The translations under genes were made by a program, and so were the position numbers. Source: Phycisphaerales bacterium (GTDB lineage Bacteria > Planctomycetota > Phycisphaerae > Phycisphaerales > SM1A02). Taken from it: a DNA stretch of 64,000 nucleotides. Below, one piece after another: positions 17,284 through 27,494 of this stretch. Within the stretch, counting starts at the first letter, position 1, and the number at the start of each line of letters is the position of its first letter. The notes under the pieces were generated by a model. The model saw nothing but the letters and a program-made list of their open reading frames with translations. It made no database searches and was not told the DNA's origin. The stretch is taken from the NCBI GenBank assembly GCA_009691705.1, contig SIAR01000008.1, positions 1-64,000 of the forward strand. Reading direction: 5' to 3'.

Positions 17284-18594
17284 ATGTTTCACCACGCGCC
17301 CGGCAGCCTTGCACACGCGCCGCACAATGGCGGTGTGGACACACACATGAGCGGGTTCGTGGTGGTGGCTGCGGCGTGCGGCTACGGTCTGACGTGCCTA
17401 CTCAACATCGTCGCAGCGCGCATCCTGCCAGCGAGTGAGTATGGCGCCTTTAGCGCCGCCGTTGCCATGGTCGCGATCATCTGCACCATCGCAACGCTCG
17501 GACTCGAAAAGTGTGCACTGCGAATCTTGCCTGAGTACATCGACCGACAGGCACAGGGCAAGACCAAGGGCTACATCATCTTCGGCATCGTGATCGGCGC
17601 GTTGTTTGGTGGTTGCTGCGCACGCCTCGCATTCGTGCTCTATGACACGCTGCGCGCGCATGACGAAACCATCGATGCACTGGCCCAGATGCTTTGGTTC
17701 GTTCCTGCGATCACGCTGTTTCTGTTCGCGCTCGAAGTGGCAACAGCGTGTGGATCATGGTTGGGATCGACGCTCGTCTATCGACTGCTCTTACCCGCTG
17801 GCACCGTCGTTGCGGTCGTTGCGGTCGCACTCAGCACGACAACGCCAACGCTGCGCGAGACGATCGACGCATATGGACTCGTCTGGATCGCAGCACTCGC
17901 CGCGATGATCGCGATCATCCTGCATCGCCTTCCGGTTGCAGTGTTGCGAGCGACGAGTTCATATGAACCACGCCAATGGCTGACCAAGAGTGTTGGATAC
18001 CTCGGGTTCAGCCTCATCATGACTGTCTTTTCTCAAGGGGCGGTTGTCATGCTAGAAGTTGTGAAGGGTGACCGAGTCGGCGTCGGAATGATGGCGGCCG
18101 CGATGCAGATCGCAGGATTCGTGGTGATTGCGCAGACTGCGACTATGCGCGTCTACGCGCCGCAATTGGCACGGGTGATTGCCAGCGGTGATGCAGCTGG
18201 CGAACGACTACTCATGCGATCGCGCTCGCTCTTCATGATCGCCGTGTGTGGGGCATTTCTTGCAGTCATCGTGTTCTTCGGTCGCGACCTGCTCGCACTC
18301 TTTGGCGAGAACTTTCGAGCGGCGTATCCAGCGCTCGTTGTCATGACAATCGCTCATTGCGTGAACACAGTTCTGGGATTCGCGCCAGCGGTCTTGCAAT
18401 ATCACGGCGCGCACAGGTTGACACTCACAATCGCGGCGGTTGGCACCATCGTCGCGCTGATCGCGATGGCCGTGGCTGCGAAAGAGGCAACCTATCTCGA
18501 AGTTGCCCAGACGTACGCAGTGTCACTGATTGCGATGTACATCGCCTTTCAACTCGCCATACTGAGTCGTCGGCGTCGCACTCAGCCGAAGTGA
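17284..18594 (+). CDS. Polysaccharide flippase-like membrane protein (Wzx/PST, MOP superfamily)
   Basis: About 436 aa with 12 or so hydrophobic helices. The N-terminal part (LTCLLNIVAARILPASEYGAFSAAVAMVAII) shows the typical Wzx/PST pattern, with a PxEYG turn after helix 1. The family flips undecaprenyl-linked oligosaccharides across the inner membrane. ATG 17284 is 7 bp after the lipoprotein stop; GTG 17335 and ATG 17347 are alternatives that remove a non-hydrophobic leader and may be the true start. It stands apart from the main polysaccharide locus, which has its own flippase at 30.8 kb. Its last 72 bp overlap the convergent cytochrome gene. Confidence 0.8.
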   Translation: MFHHAPGSLAHAPHNGGVDTHMSGFVVVAAACGYGLTCLLNIVAARILPASEYGAFSAAVAMVAIICTIATLGLEKCALRILPEYIDRQAQGKTKGYIIFGIVIGALFGGCCARLAFVLYDTLRAHDETIDALAQMLWFVPAITLFLFALEVATACGSWLGSTLVYRLLLPAGTVVAVVAVALSTTTPTLRETIDAYGLVWIAALAAMIAIILHRLPVAVLRATSSYEPRQWLTKSVGYLGFSLIMTVFSQGAVVMLEVVKGDRVGVGMMAAAMQIAGFVVIAQTATMRVYAPQLARVIASGDAAGERLLMRSRSLFMIAVCGAFLAVIVFFGRDLLALFGENFRAAYPALVVMTIAHCVNTVLGFAPAVLQYHGAHRLTLTIAAVGTIVALIAMAVAAKEATYLEVAQTYAVSLIAMYIAFQLAILSRRRRTQPK

Positions 18595-21500
18595 CGCCAG
18601 ATACGCAACGACATCGCGAATCTCGCGCTGGGTAAGAAAGGCATTCATCGCAGGCATCGCCGAGACCGTCAGGCATCCAACGGGAACGACTACGTTTGGT
18701 TCGACGAGTGATTCGAGCAGTGCGCGAGGTTCGAGGCGCGATCCAACACCATCGAGCGCGGGTCCGGCGTGGCCGCCAACCCCTTCGATTGCGTGACAGC
18801 GCAAGCACGTTGCTGACGAGTGGTACATCACAATCTCTCGACCCTGCGCCGCGTCACCACCCGCAAGCAACAACGGAGCGAGTGTGTTGGTGAATCCAAC
18901 TTCCGGCGCATTCGAAGTCAAAGGCGCGCCGCCGATCGTCGCCTCGCTCAAGTCGAGCCGCAGAGCCGCAGAGAGTGATCCAGTTAGTTCTTGCGCGTTC
19001 AATGCCGATAGTGCGGCGGATGCCGCTTGCGCGGAGGCTGCGTCGGAACTCTTGGCGAGTCGCGCGCACAAGTGAATGGCCGCCTGCTGCTCACGCTCGG
19101 TGCCACTGCCAAGCACAGCAACGGCAGAAGCAACTGCCATTGCCGCGTCGCTTGCCGCGAGATGCTCACGCGCGGCGATCCGCAGCGCACCATCGTGACT
19201 CGCAAGCGCAGCCGCGATGGCCTTGCCCGCGCTGGCATCGTGCCCACATACGAGTTGCGCGAGTGCCGCAGCGCGTTCACTGCCCGTCCGCGTCGCATCG
19301 AGAACACACTCGAGATTCGCGCGTTGATCGAGCGCGATTCCTGCACTCGTGGCGAGTTGCATCGCCGCTGCGCGCACACTGCTCTCGTGATCGTTCGCCA
19401 GTGTTGGTAACGCCAGCGCCATGGCACGGCGATAACTCTCGCCATCGCGTGGCGCGATAGCGGCGTGGTTGAGATGGCCATGCACTCGGTCGCGCGCGCC
19501 TGGGGCGAGATAGACGCTCAATGCAGCGAGTGCTTCGAGGCGAATCACAGAAGGCAAGGTCGGGTTGAGAGCGATCTTGGCGATGGGTGATCCACCAGTG
19601 ATGCCAAGCGCAAGATTCGCGGCAATCGTTCGCCGAGCGAGTGCGGCGATGTTGGTGTCAATGGCGCGACGGCCAATGGGTCGTTCGAGTCGACCATCGG
19701 CGAGTTGCCATCCAATCGAAACATGATTGCCTCCACCACCTTGCGCGTGTCGCGCTTCAAGCGTGTACGCCGTATCTGCGCGCAGCGTGATGGGTGCAGA
19801 AGTCTGCGATGTCATCGCATTCCAATTCTCTGGATCGCTATACCCGTCGACGCGCGCAATTACTTCGGTCGAACGCGGCGCTTCCGCGGCGGTGATCGTC
19901 AGCACACTGTGATCGTCGCTCGTGAGAAAGAATTGGTAGTCACCATCGACTGGTGGATGGATGGTTCCGCGCAACCGCTGCACATAACTGTTGCCGTGCG
20001 CCGAGAAGCCACTCGCCTCTTGCGCTTGCGCAGTTTCATCTGGTGCGCGGTCGAACACAGCGCTTGTCTCGAGCGCTTGCGACGAGTCGATTTTCTCGTT
20101 CCTCCAAACGTCGCGCGTGAATGTCACAACACTCACAGTCGGTTCTGCGCTTGTGCCAATCGCCGCGACCCGACCAGCGGCTTGAGCCAGCGCCGGGAAT
20201 GCCGCCGGAATCGGCAGATCCCAAATCGCGCGCGCGGCCTCAGCGGCAATGCGAATGTCTGAATCAAAGAGAAAGGGGGCGATTGCTGGGTCGCCGTGTT
20301 TACGCATGGCGAGCAACACTCCCAACCGCACACTTGCGTACTGATCGGCCGAGAGTTCAGCCAACTTTGCCGAGTCGGCGCATCCGGCGAGCCCCATCAC
20401 CAACGCATGGCGAAGAAATGCATCCCTCTCGTCGTTCTCCCAAAGCACGGCGGCAAGCGCTGGGACCGCATCGGCGAGTCGCAGCGCGCCGCACGCCAGG
20501 GCGCACCCTGCGCGCACGCGCAAATCTTCGTCGAAGAGATGTTCGATCAGTTTCGCAGCGGCCGGTTGATACTTCGCCTCGCCGAGCGTGCGGGCAACTT
20601 GCGCGCGAATCTCTGCGTCGTCGCTGTCGAGCAGCGCAACAAGCGGCGCAAGCGGATCGGGAGTTGTGACAACAGCGCAGCGCACTCCGGCGGCCTGCAT
20701 GCCGAGCGCCCAGATCGCATGTATCTGTCCTAGACGGCGCAGCGACTCACTAGCGCCACCCGCCACACCACCTTGCGCCGCCGCTAGAAGTTGCAGCGTT
20801 GCCTGCGAACCAATCGCGGCGAGTGCAAAGTGCGCACCGCGGCGAACGCGCATGTCTTGGTGGTAGAGCAGCACAACGAGTTCGTCGGGTGAGAGTGCCG
20901 CAAAACCCTTGGCGAGTATCGCACGCGTCTGCAAACTTACCGCACTCTCGCGCGCGACAGGATCCCAAACTGTGTAGATCTCACCCGCATCTTTCGAATA
21001 CCACCCACCACCCCAGTCGCTTACATACACGCGCCCATCTGGTCCAAACGCAACATCAGTTGCGAGCACCTCGCGTGCGAATGGTTTCACCTCGGTCACT
21101 GCATACCCCGCGCCACTTCGCACCGCTTGTATCGCCAGCACGTTGCTGTGCTTGTCGCTGCCTAAAAAGTCACACATGTAGAAGCGGCCATCCCACTCTC
21201 GGGGGAGCATCGTGCCGGGAGCAAATGCCAGACCTGAAGGACCACTGCCAACATGGGCAAGTGGCGGCAGAGCCCACGCCGGATGATCGCGCTCATTCGT
21301 TGCGCGCAAATGCCAGAGCCCCTCTTGGTTCCACGGACCCCTCTGGTTCGCCCCTTCGAGCGTTTGATAATTCATATCCCAGCCGGTCTCGCCGCCTTGC
21401 ATCACGAAGACAAATCGTGCCTTGTCGCCGCCGTCCGAATTGTTGTCTCCAGTGAAGAGATCGCCCAACTCGTTGAAGGCGAGTTCTTGGGGATTGCGCA

Positions 21501-22314
21501 GCCCAGAGGCGAACAGTTCAAGGTGCGTTCCATCAGGACGACAGCGAAAGACCGCTCCAGACTTTGGATCGGCAAGCACGCTGCCTTCACGGGTTGTCAC
21601 CTGATAGCCGCGGTCACCAATCGACCAGTAAATGAGTCCATCCATGCCAATGATGAGTCCGTGCATATCGTGACCGCGCAAAGCGGTGCGCACGCCAAAG
21701 CCTGCGAAGATCGACTCGGGTTGCTCGCTGATGCCATCGCCGTTCGCATCGCGCATCCGCCAGAGATTCGGGATGCACGTGTAGAAAACGCTGTCGCCAT
21801 CGACTAGCACCCCAGCGCCAGTTCCATCGAGCGGGTCGCGAAAATCGCGCGAGTAATTGGTGACGCGGTCGCCGACTCCATCGCCGTCAGAGTCTTCGAC
21901 CATGCGCACCCGATCGACGTACGCGCTGTAGTAGGCCATCCCATCCTTGCGCTTGTCTTTCCATTTCTCGTAGTAGCGCAGTCGATCATCGACACTCTGT
22001 GCCGCGAGATCGTCGAGCAACCAGAACGCACTCGAACGGTTGTCTTCAACGCCGCGCTCCTGACGATGGCTCTCTGCCACGAAGACGCGCCCTTGCGAAT
22101 CGATGTCGAATGCGACAGGGTCAGCAACTAGCGGTTCGCGCGCAAAGAGTTCAACGCGGAATCCATCAGGCACAAGCACTTTGACCGCGGGCGTCGGTGC
22201 AACCTGCGCCGCACAATTCACGGCGGCAACCCCAACGCACATCGCATGAGCGATCGTCATGCAAATCAGGGTAGACGGGTGCGATCGCGCTGCTGATACC
22301 GTCACGTCGTGCAT
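18523..22314 (-). CDS. PVC-type dehydrogenase/HEAT/PA14/cytochrome c protein
   Basis: 1263 aa from ATG 22314; ATG 22260 is an alternative that avoids overlap with the divergent small gene. A signal peptide leads to a beta-propeller dehydrogenase domain (VLVPDGFRVELFAREPLVADPVAFDIDSQG split by family loops), like the membrane-bound dehydrogenase domain common in Planctomycetes and Verrucomicrobia. HEAT-like repeats follow, then a PA14-type beta domain (HPPVDGDYQFFLTSDDHS) and more HEAT-like helices. The C-terminal cytochrome c domain has CLRCH (Cys1170, Cys1173, His1174) and a late Met (MPAMNAFL). It is likely a periplasmic oxidoreductase acting on sugars or glycans; the substrate is unknown. 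The C-terminal 72 bp are antisense to the flippase gene. Confidence 0.88.
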   Translation of the reverse strand: MHDVTVSAARSHPSTLICMTIAHAMCVGVAAVNCAAQVAPTPAVKVLVPDGFRVELFAREPLVADPVAFDIDSQGRVFVAESHRQERGVEDNRSSAFWLLDDLAAQSVDDRLRYYEKWKDKRKDGMAYYSAYVDRVRMVEDSDGDGVGDRVTNYSRDFRDPLDGTGAGVLVDGDSVFYTCIPNLWRMRDANGDGISEQPESIFAGFGVRTALRGHDMHGLIIGMDGLIYWSIGDRGYQVTTREGSVLADPKSGAVFRCRPDGTHLELFASGLRNPQELAFNELGDLFTGDNNSDGGDKARFVFVMQGGETGWDMNYQTLEGANQRGPWNQEGLWHLRATNERDHPAWALPPLAHVGSGPSGLAFAPGTMLPREWDGRFYMCDFLGSDKHSNVLAIQAVRSGAGYAVTEVKPFAREVLATDVAFGPDGRVYVSDWGGGWYSKDAGEIYTVWDPVARESAVSLQTRAILAKGFAALSPDELVVLLYHQDMRVRRGAHFALAAIGSQATLQLLAAAQGGVAGGASESLRRLGQIHAIWALGMQAAGVRCAVVTTPDPLAPLVALLDSDDAEIRAQVARTLGEAKYQPAAAKLIEHLFDEDLRVRAGCALACGALRLADAVPALAAVLWENDERDAFLRHALVMGLAGCADSAKLAELSADQYASVRLGVLLAMRKHGDPAIAPFLFDSDIRIAAEAARAIWDLPIPAAFPALAQAAGRVAAIGTSAEPTVSVVTFTRDVWRNEKIDSSQALETSAVFDRAPDETAQAQEASGFSAHGNSYVQRLRGTIHPPVDGDYQFFLTSDDHSVLTITAAEAPRSTEVIARVDGYSDPENWNAMTSQTSAPITLRADTAYTLEARHAQGGGGNHVSIGWQLADGRLERPIGRRAIDTNIAALARRTIAANLALGITGGSPIAKIALNPTLPSVIRLEALAALSVYLAPGARDRVHGHLNHAAIAPRDGESYRRAMALALPTLANDHESSVRAAAMQLATSAGIALDQRANLECVLDATRTGSERAAALAQLVCGHDASAGKAIAAALASHDGALRIAAREHLAASDAAMAVASAVAVLGSGTEREQQAAIHLCARLAKSSDAASAQAASAALSALNAQELTGSLSAALRLDLSEATIGGAPLTSNAPEVGFTNTLAPLLLAGGDAAQGREIVMYHSSATCLRCHAIEGVGGHAGPALDGVGSRLEPRALLESLVEPNVVVPVGCLTVSAMPAMNAFLTQREIRDVVAYLASLRLSATPTTQYGELKGDVHRNQ

Positions 22315-22626
22315 GCCGATGAGCTGAATCGAATTCGCCAAGAGGTTTCGCTGGTCGGCGCGAAGATTCAGCCGTTTCTGAAACCACACGCGGGGCTTAT
22401 CAGGCGTAATGCATATGCACACCTCTGGCTAGGCATCCGCACACGGTTCGGTGAGCGTTGGCGCGAGAGCGCCATTCCCGCTGAAATAGAGGCATTCCTG
22501 GCGTGGTCCGGTGATAATCCAAATGCCGAGTACGAAGCATTTGAAGGCGCCACCACTCGGGTGGCTTTCGCAGACGCGCAATGGAATGCGCGACGAGCCG
22601 CCGACGAACCGACTCTCTTCGACTGA
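22309..22626 (+). CDS. Small hypothetical protein
   Basis: 105 aa from GTG 22309. It is mostly helical and charged with several Trp and Arg (RRNAYAHLWLGIRTRFGERW), ending in the acidic DEPTLFD. There is no signal peptide or membrane segment and no family I recognise. The GTG start overlaps the 5' end of the large minus-strand cytochrome gene by 6 bp if that gene starts at 22314; the pair would then share a very compact divergent start. The composition looks like a real protein rather than a shadow, since the opposite strand has no conserved product here. Confidence 0.55.
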   Translation: MHADELNRIRQEVSLVGAKIQPFLKPHAGLIRRNAYAHLWLGIRTRFGERWRESAIPAEIEAFLAWSGDNPNAEYEAFEGATTRVAFADAQWNARRAADEPTLFD

Positions 22627-22697
22627 CCGCTCGACTCGTTTTGGATTTTTTGGAAGATTTATTTTCAATTGCACATTTCCACGTCCATACTGCCGCT

Positions 22698-24260
22698 ATG
22701 AAGAAGGCAGGATTTATCGTCGCTGTGGCTACGGCCGCGTCGCTCACCGCGATCGTCTCATCACTAGCCTGGTCGTCAATCGCCACCACAATTCTTGCGA
22801 GCGGGGCGAATGATCAAGTGCAACCCAAGATGTCGCGAGGTTCTTCAGACGGATTCTTCATGTCGTGGTTCGACAATGCCACGGGCGGATACGACGTGCG
22901 TGCGAATCACTTCGACGCGAGAGGTGTTCCATCGTGGGGTCCAAACGGAACACTGATCGCCGATCGCAGCTTCTCCTCAACTGTTGATTATTACTCGTCG
23001 CCAGTCAGCGGCGGAAAACTGGCAGTTGCATACAACGACGATCGTCTGGGTGGTGATCGCATCAGTGCATCGCTGCTCTCTTCAGCAGGTGCGATCATCT
23101 GGACGAGCACCATGCCCGATTCAGCTGGCGCGTATGTCGCGAATCCAAAGGTTCGCGAAGACCCATTTGATGGATCGATTTATGTCTCGTGGTATCAGGG
23201 CACCGCGACCAAGTTGCAGAAACTCGATCCGACAACCGGCGCAATGCTCTGGGCAACATCCGTGACAATTCAGGACGGCACCGCGCAGACAACCAACGCA
23301 GACCTCTGGCCAGTGGCGGATGCGACGGGTGGCGTGATGGTTTCATGCGTACGGCAAGTTGGATTCACCGGCGCAAAGACACTCAAGGCGTGGCGAGTTT
23401 CTCCAGCAGGCGTATTGGGATGGACCGCAACGACGACGACTCCAACTATCGTCTTCTCGACCGGTTCATTGCAAATCGGAAACTACCCATCGTGCGAAGC
23501 CGTCCCCGGGGTTGGGTATGTCTTCTGTTGGTACACCTCGAGCCCGCTGCAATGTTCCGTGCAGGTGCTCGATCTTCAGGGAGTCGCGAAGTTCGGCGCA
23601 AATGGGGCGACGGTCGCATCAACAACCACTCTTGAGCGCGTCTCGCCACGATTTGCGGTCGACGCAGCGGCTGATCGCGTGTACGCGGTTTGGCCAGAGC
23701 ACGTGCCAAGCAGTTCGAGCTACGGCGTTTCTGCGCAGGCCTTCGCACTCAGCGGCATAGGCACCCGTCTCTGGGGAGCGTCGGGGCTCTCGCTTTCGCC
23801 AGTGGCGACGCAATACTCAACCGATTTCACCGCGGTGACAGCTGGCAGCGGCGGCGCAACATTCGCGTGGCAGACATCGAGCGCGTTCGGCCAAGATTCA
23901 ATCTTTTCACAGCGCGTCAACGCGGCAGGTGTTGTGCAGTGGGCAAATGCATCGCGTGTTGACGTAGCCTCAGACAAGGGCATGATGATGTCCGTTCGTC
24001 AATCAAGCGCGTCGGTCTTCGTCTGGCCAGATGGCGCGACCGGCAACACAGACATCGCAGCGCAGCGCGTCGGCGACGACAGTCTCGTTGGCAGCAATCC
24101 AACTTCGCCAGGGGATGCCAACGGCGATGGTCTAGTGAATGGCGCTGATCTTGCAGCGGTTCTTTCGGGATGGGGCACCAACGATGCCGCGGCAGACGTG
24201 AACGACGATGGCATCGTCGACGGCGTCGATTTGGCGATCGTGCTTTCGGATTGGGACTAA
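22698..24260 (+). CDS. Secreted protein with dockerin-like C-terminus
   Basis: 520 aa from ATG 22698. A signal peptide ([21 protein letters not shown]) is followed by a beta-rich region with repeated blade-like units ([49 protein letters not shown]) that suggest a propeller. The last 50 residues are a paired EF-hand dockerin-like tail ([20 protein letters not shown], then [17 protein letters not shown]). It is the second protein in the window with this tail. The role is unknown; display on the cell surface or in a secreted complex is inferred. The stop codon overlaps the convergent fcl stop (CTAA at 24257-24260). Confidence 0.82.
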   Translation: MKKAGFIVAVATAASLTAIVSSLAWSSIATTILASGANDQVQPKMSRGSSDGFFMSWFDNATGGYDVRANHFDARGVPSWGPNGTLIADRSFSSTVDYYSSPVSGGKLAVAYNDDRLGGDRISASLLSSAGAIIWTSTMPDSAGAYVANPKVREDPFDGSIYVSWYQGTATKLQKLDPTTGAMLWATSVTIQDGTAQTTNADLWPVADATGGVMVSCVRQVGFTGAKTLKAWRVSPAGVLGWTATTTTPTIVFSTGSLQIGNYPSCEAVPGVGYVFCWYTSSPLQCSVQVLDLQGVAKFGANGATVASTTTLERVSPRFAVDAAADRVYAVWPEHVPSSSSYGVSAQAFALSGIGTRLWGASGLSLSPVATQYSTDFTAVTAGSGGATFAWQTSSAFGQDSIFSQRVNAAGVVQWANASRVDVASDKGMMMSVRQSSASVFVWPDGATGNTDIAAQRVGDDSLVGSNPTSPGDANGDGLVNGADLAAVLSGWGTNDAAADVNDDGIVDGVDLAIVLSDWD

Positions 24261-25213
24261 GCGCCGCGGGATCGGTACCACTCAATCGTGGTGCGAAGAC
24301 CATCTTCGAACAAGACTTGCGCACGCCAGTCGAGCAATAGCTCTGCGCGCGATACATCAAGGCATCGACGCGGTTGGCCATCGGGCTTCGACGCATCCCA
24401 GCGAATCTCGCCGGTGAATCCACAGAGTGTGGCGATCAGTGCGACTAGGTCACGAATCGAGATTTCGCGTCCAGTGCCGAGGTTGATCGGTTCAGGAGCG
24501 TCGAACACTTCTGCTGCGCGGATCACTCCCTCTGCCGCGTCGTCGACGTACAAGAATTCACGGCTCGCCGATCCTGTTCCCCAGCATTCGATGTGACTCG
24601 CACCACATGCAACCGCCTCGACACACTTGCGCACGAGGGCGGGGATCACGTGCGAGGTGTTGGTCTCAAAGTTGTCGCCAGGACCATAAAGATTCACGGG
24701 CAGAACGTAGGCCGACTTCAATCCATACTGTCTGTGGTAGCCGTCGAGCATCACCATCGCTGCCTTCTTCGCGATGCCATATGGAGCATTCGTTTCTTCT
24801 GGATAGCCCACCCACAAGTCTGCCTCACGAAAGGGAACCGGGGTCAACTTGGGGTAGGCGCAAATCGTGCCAACTTGCACAAACTTGCCGAGATTGCGCT
24901 GGCGAGCTGCCTCAATCAGATGCAGGGCCATGGCCATGTTTGCGAAGAAGTATCGCCCTGGATTTGCCATGTTCGCGCCGATGCCACCGACCTCTGCAGC
25001 GAGATGAAAGACAACGTCTGGCCGCATCGCGTCGTACATCGCTGCGACATCCGCCTCGCGAGTCAGGTCAAAGGTACTGCGTCGCGGTACGAGTACCTCG
25101 CGCGCTCCGCGGGCGCGCAGTTTCTCGACGACAACCCGTCCAAGAAAGCCCGCTCCGCCGGTCACGACGATGCGAGCGCCAGCGAATGGACTTTGAGTCG
25201 TCGACTGCACCAT
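24257..25213 (-). CDS. fcl: GDP-L-fucose synthase-like epimerase/reductase
   Basis: 318 aa SDR-family enzyme, predicted to turn GDP-4-keto-6-deoxymannose into GDP-L-fucose. It has the nucleotide-binding TGGAGFLG, the family block [23 protein letters not shown], a Ser/Thr active-site region (GTICAYPK) and Y-x-x-x-K as [18 protein letters not shown] and the [13 protein letters not shown] block are also typical of GDP-fucose synthases. ATG 25213 is used; the frame starts at TTG 25222. It diverges from gmd over an 83-bp gap, so both enzymes of the GDP-fucose pathway share one regulatory region. Confidence 0.9.
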   Translation of the reverse strand: MVQSTTQSPFAGARIVVTGGAGFLGRVVVEKLRARGAREVLVPRRSTFDLTREADVAAMYDAMRPDVVFHLAAEVGGIGANMANPGRYFFANMAMALHLIEAARQRNLGKFVQVGTICAYPKLTPVPFREADLWVGYPEETNAPYGIAKKAAMVMLDGYHRQYGLKSAYVLPVNLYGPGDNFETNTSHVIPALVRKCVEAVACGASHIECWGTGSASREFLYVDDAAEGVIRAAEVFDAPEPINLGTGREISIRDLVALIATLCGFTGEIRWDASKPDGQPRRCLDVSRAELLLDWRAQVLFEDGLRTTIEWYRSRGA

Positions 25214-25296
25214 ACTGGCCAAAAGGTATCGGGTTTCAATCTCTCCGAGTAAGTCGGCACGATAATTGCCTATCCTTCGACCGTGAGGAACCCACT
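25214..25296. promoter_or_regulatory. Divergent fcl/gmd promoter region
   Basis: This 83-bp spacer separates two divergent genes of the same pathway and must hold the start signals of both if they are not read from further away. On the plus strand GATAAT at 25261-25266 resembles a -10 box 30 bp before gmd, but no good -35 box sits at the right distance. A GAGG at 25285-25288 serves as the gmd ribosome site. No clear operator is seen. Confidence 0.3.
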
Positions 25297-26346
25297 GTGA
25301 AGAAAGCGATCATCACCGGGATTACGGGACAAGACGGAAGTTATCTCGCAGAACTCTTGCTCTCCAAGGGCTATGAAGTGCACGGGATCATCCGGCGCAG
25401 TTCAACATTCAATACCGAGCGCATCGATCACCTCTATCGCGACCCTCACGAGTCGGGGGTTCGGCTGAAATTGCACTATGGCGACCTCTGTGATGCCAAT
25501 GGACTGCTCAATGTGCTTTGCAAGGTCGATCCAGACGAGGTCTACAACCTGGGGGCACAGAGCCATGTGCGGGTGAGTTTCGATCAACCGGTCTATACCG
25601 CGGACACCGTCGCGCTCGGGACGATTCGTCTGCTCGAAGCCGTGCGCGCCTCGCAGCAGATAACGGGACGCGCCGTGCGCTTTTATCAGGCGAGTTCGAG
25701 CGAGATGTTCGGCAAGGTGCAGGAGATCCCGCAGCGTGAGACGACTCCGTTTTATCCCAGATCTCCCTATGGATGCGCCAAGGTGATGAGCCACTGGATC
25801 ACCGTGAACTACCGCGAGAGCTACGGATTGCACGCGAGTTGCGGAATCCTCTTCAATCACGAGAGCCCCCGGCGAGGCGAGACCTTCGTAACGCGAAAGA
25901 TCACGCGCGCTGTAGGGCGGATCAAACTCGGCCTGCAAACAAAGCTTTATTTGGGAAACCTTGATTCGATGCGCGACTGGGGATTCGCGGGCGAATACGT
26001 CGACGCGATGTGGCGGATGCTGCAGCAACCGGCGGGCGACGACTACATCATCGCGACGGGCAAGATGATCTCAGTGCGCCAGTTCTGCGATCTCGCCTTC
26101 GCGCACGTTGGCCTTGAGAGCAAAGACTTCATCGAAATCGATGAACGATACATACGCCCCGCAGAGGTTGAGCAACTGCTCGGCGATGCTTCGAAGGCGA
26201 AGAAACAGTTGCAGTGGCAGTCGAATTGCTCGGTCGAGTCGCTTGCAGCGATGATGGTCGAGAACGATCTCGAACTCGCCCGACGTGAGAAGACTCTTCG
26301 CGACGCCGGCCACAGGCTGCCTGCTGGGGCTGGGCACGATCAGTGA
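25297..26346 (+). CDS. gmd: GDP-mannose 4,6-dehydratase
   Basis: 349 aa SDR enzyme making GDP-4-keto-6-deoxy-D-mannose, the precursor of GDP-fucose. It starts at GTG 25297 with GAGG 8 nt upstream. Visible motifs are the NADP-binding [13 protein letters not shown], the active-site region [16 protein letters not shown] (YxxxK), [16 protein letters not shown] and the sugar-nucleotide site [19 protein letters not shown]. All are canonical for GMD. The frame is open upstream to 24607, but that part is antisense to fcl and has no family similarity. Its stop overlaps the next gene start (GTGA), so the two are coupled. Confidence 0.96.
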   Translation: MKKAIITGITGQDGSYLAELLLSKGYEVHGIIRRSSTFNTERIDHLYRDPHESGVRLKLHYGDLCDANGLLNVLCKVDPDEVYNLGAQSHVRVSFDQPVYTADTVALGTIRLLEAVRASQQITGRAVRFYQASSSEMFGKVQEIPQRETTPFYPRSPYGCAKVMSHWITVNYRESYGLHASCGILFNHESPRRGETFVTRKITRAVGRIKLGLQTKLYLGNLDSMRDWGFAGEYVDAMWRMLQQPAGDDYIIATGKMISVRQFCDLAFAHVGLESKDFIEIDERYIRPAEVEQLLGDASKAKKQLQWQSNCSVESLAAMMVENDLELARREKTLRDAGHRLPAGAGHDQ

Positions 26347-27479
26347 TTGCCGCATCGGTCATGATGGTCATCAGCACGATTGCTGCGGGTGCGCTCACCT
26401 GCGCACAGCAATCGGTTGCGCCCTTAGCTCCTGCGTCCGCGCCGCAAGCGCCGCCCAAGAACGTGCCAATTGTGCCGGTTGCGCAGCCTGCGACGGTGCC
26501 AGTAGCAAAACTCGCTCTGCTCTATGACGAGATTCCCGACGCAACCATTGCTCGTCGCGCGGAAGCCGTCGACGCCCAGCGATACCTGCTCATTTATCAG
26601 GGGTGCGATCCGCAAGCGGTACGTACCGGTCTGATCGACGTCGAGGCGGTGATTCGTGAGATTTCAAACAAGACCGCCAACGGCGCTCCGCGCTGGGGGA
26701 TGCTTGATTTCGAAGATCCATTCACCGCCAACTTGCAGCTCGGCGTGGACTCGCCGAAGTATCAGGCAACCTCCGCGTCGATGATCGCGACTATGCGGGC
26801 TGTGCGCACGCGATTTCCAAACATCCTCTGGACGTTTTATGGAACGCCATTTGTTCCATACTGGCTCGACGGCAAAAATTGGCTGAACGCAACGCCAGAG
26901 GCAAAGTCGACCTTGCTCGAGAAGCTCTATAAGGTCTATGCACCGCTCGCGGCAGAGGTCGATTGGGTTAGCACGAGCATCTATCCCGTGTATGACCCAT
27001 TGCTCTTCGAACCCAAGACTCCAGATCTGGTGCGCGCACACGGCCGGGCGTGGCGCACAGCATCGGTGGGATTTGCCAAGATTCTCGCGGCAGGAAAGCC
27101 AGTGATTCCAACGGTCAGTCCGTATTGGCAACCCAACGGAGTCGCCACTGCAGGCACTTCCGTGCCAGAGGCGCAGTTCATCGAAGATCAAGTCGAACCA
27201 GCCGCCGCCGCCGGCGCGGACGGAGTTGCGATCTGGACTGGCGTCGGCTACGGCATCACTCTCGCAATCGACGGTTACGCCAAGAACATGCCGCAGGATG
27301 AAACACTCGGAACACGGGTCTGGCGCGCCGCATTTATCAGTGAGTATCTCGACAATCAACCGCCGCGCAATTGGAGTGATGCAGTCGTTCGAGCGACACT
27401 TGTGCGAAAGAGTTCGAACACGATTCTGGACGCCATCAGGTGGATTCGGCTCTGGCAGCCAAAGGAGACGACACCATGA
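26343..27479 (+). CDS. Secreted glycosidase-like protein of unknown function
   Basis: 378 aa, starting at GTG 26343 inside the gmd stop; ATG 26364 is an alternative. A signal peptide ([15 protein letters not shown]) and a Pro/Ala-rich linker precede a TIM-barrel-like sequence. The blocks [45 protein letters not shown] and [11 protein letters not shown] look like barrel strands ending in acidic or aromatic residues. GMLDFEDPF recalls the DxE catalytic loop of GH56/GH18-like enzymes, but I cannot place it in a family. Its coupling to gmd and position before the polymerase-like gene suggest a role in processing the exported polysaccharide (inference). Confidence 0.6.
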   Translation: MIAASVMMVISTIAAGALTCAQQSVAPLAPASAPQAPPKNVPIVPVAQPATVPVAKLALLYDEIPDATIARRAEAVDAQRYLLIYQGCDPQAVRTGLIDVEAVIREISNKTANGAPRWGMLDFEDPFTANLQLGVDSPKYQATSASMIATMRAVRTRFPNILWTFYGTPFVPYWLDGKNWLNATPEAKSTLLEKLYKVYAPLAAEVDWVSTSIYPVYDPLLFEPKTPDLVRAHGRAWRTASVGFAKILAAGKPVIPTVSPYWQPNGVATAGTSVPEAQFIEDQVEPAAAAGADGVAIWTGVGYGITLAIDGYAKNMPQDETLGTRVWRAAFISEYLDNQPPRNWSDAVVRATLVRKSSNTILDAIRWIRLWQPKETTP

Positions 27480-27494
27480 TGCGTCCATCTGAGA

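Noticed and set aside
24607-25296. N-terminal extension of gmd
   Set aside because: Antisense to fcl and without family similarity; GTG 25297 has a ribosome site and begins the NADP-binding fold.
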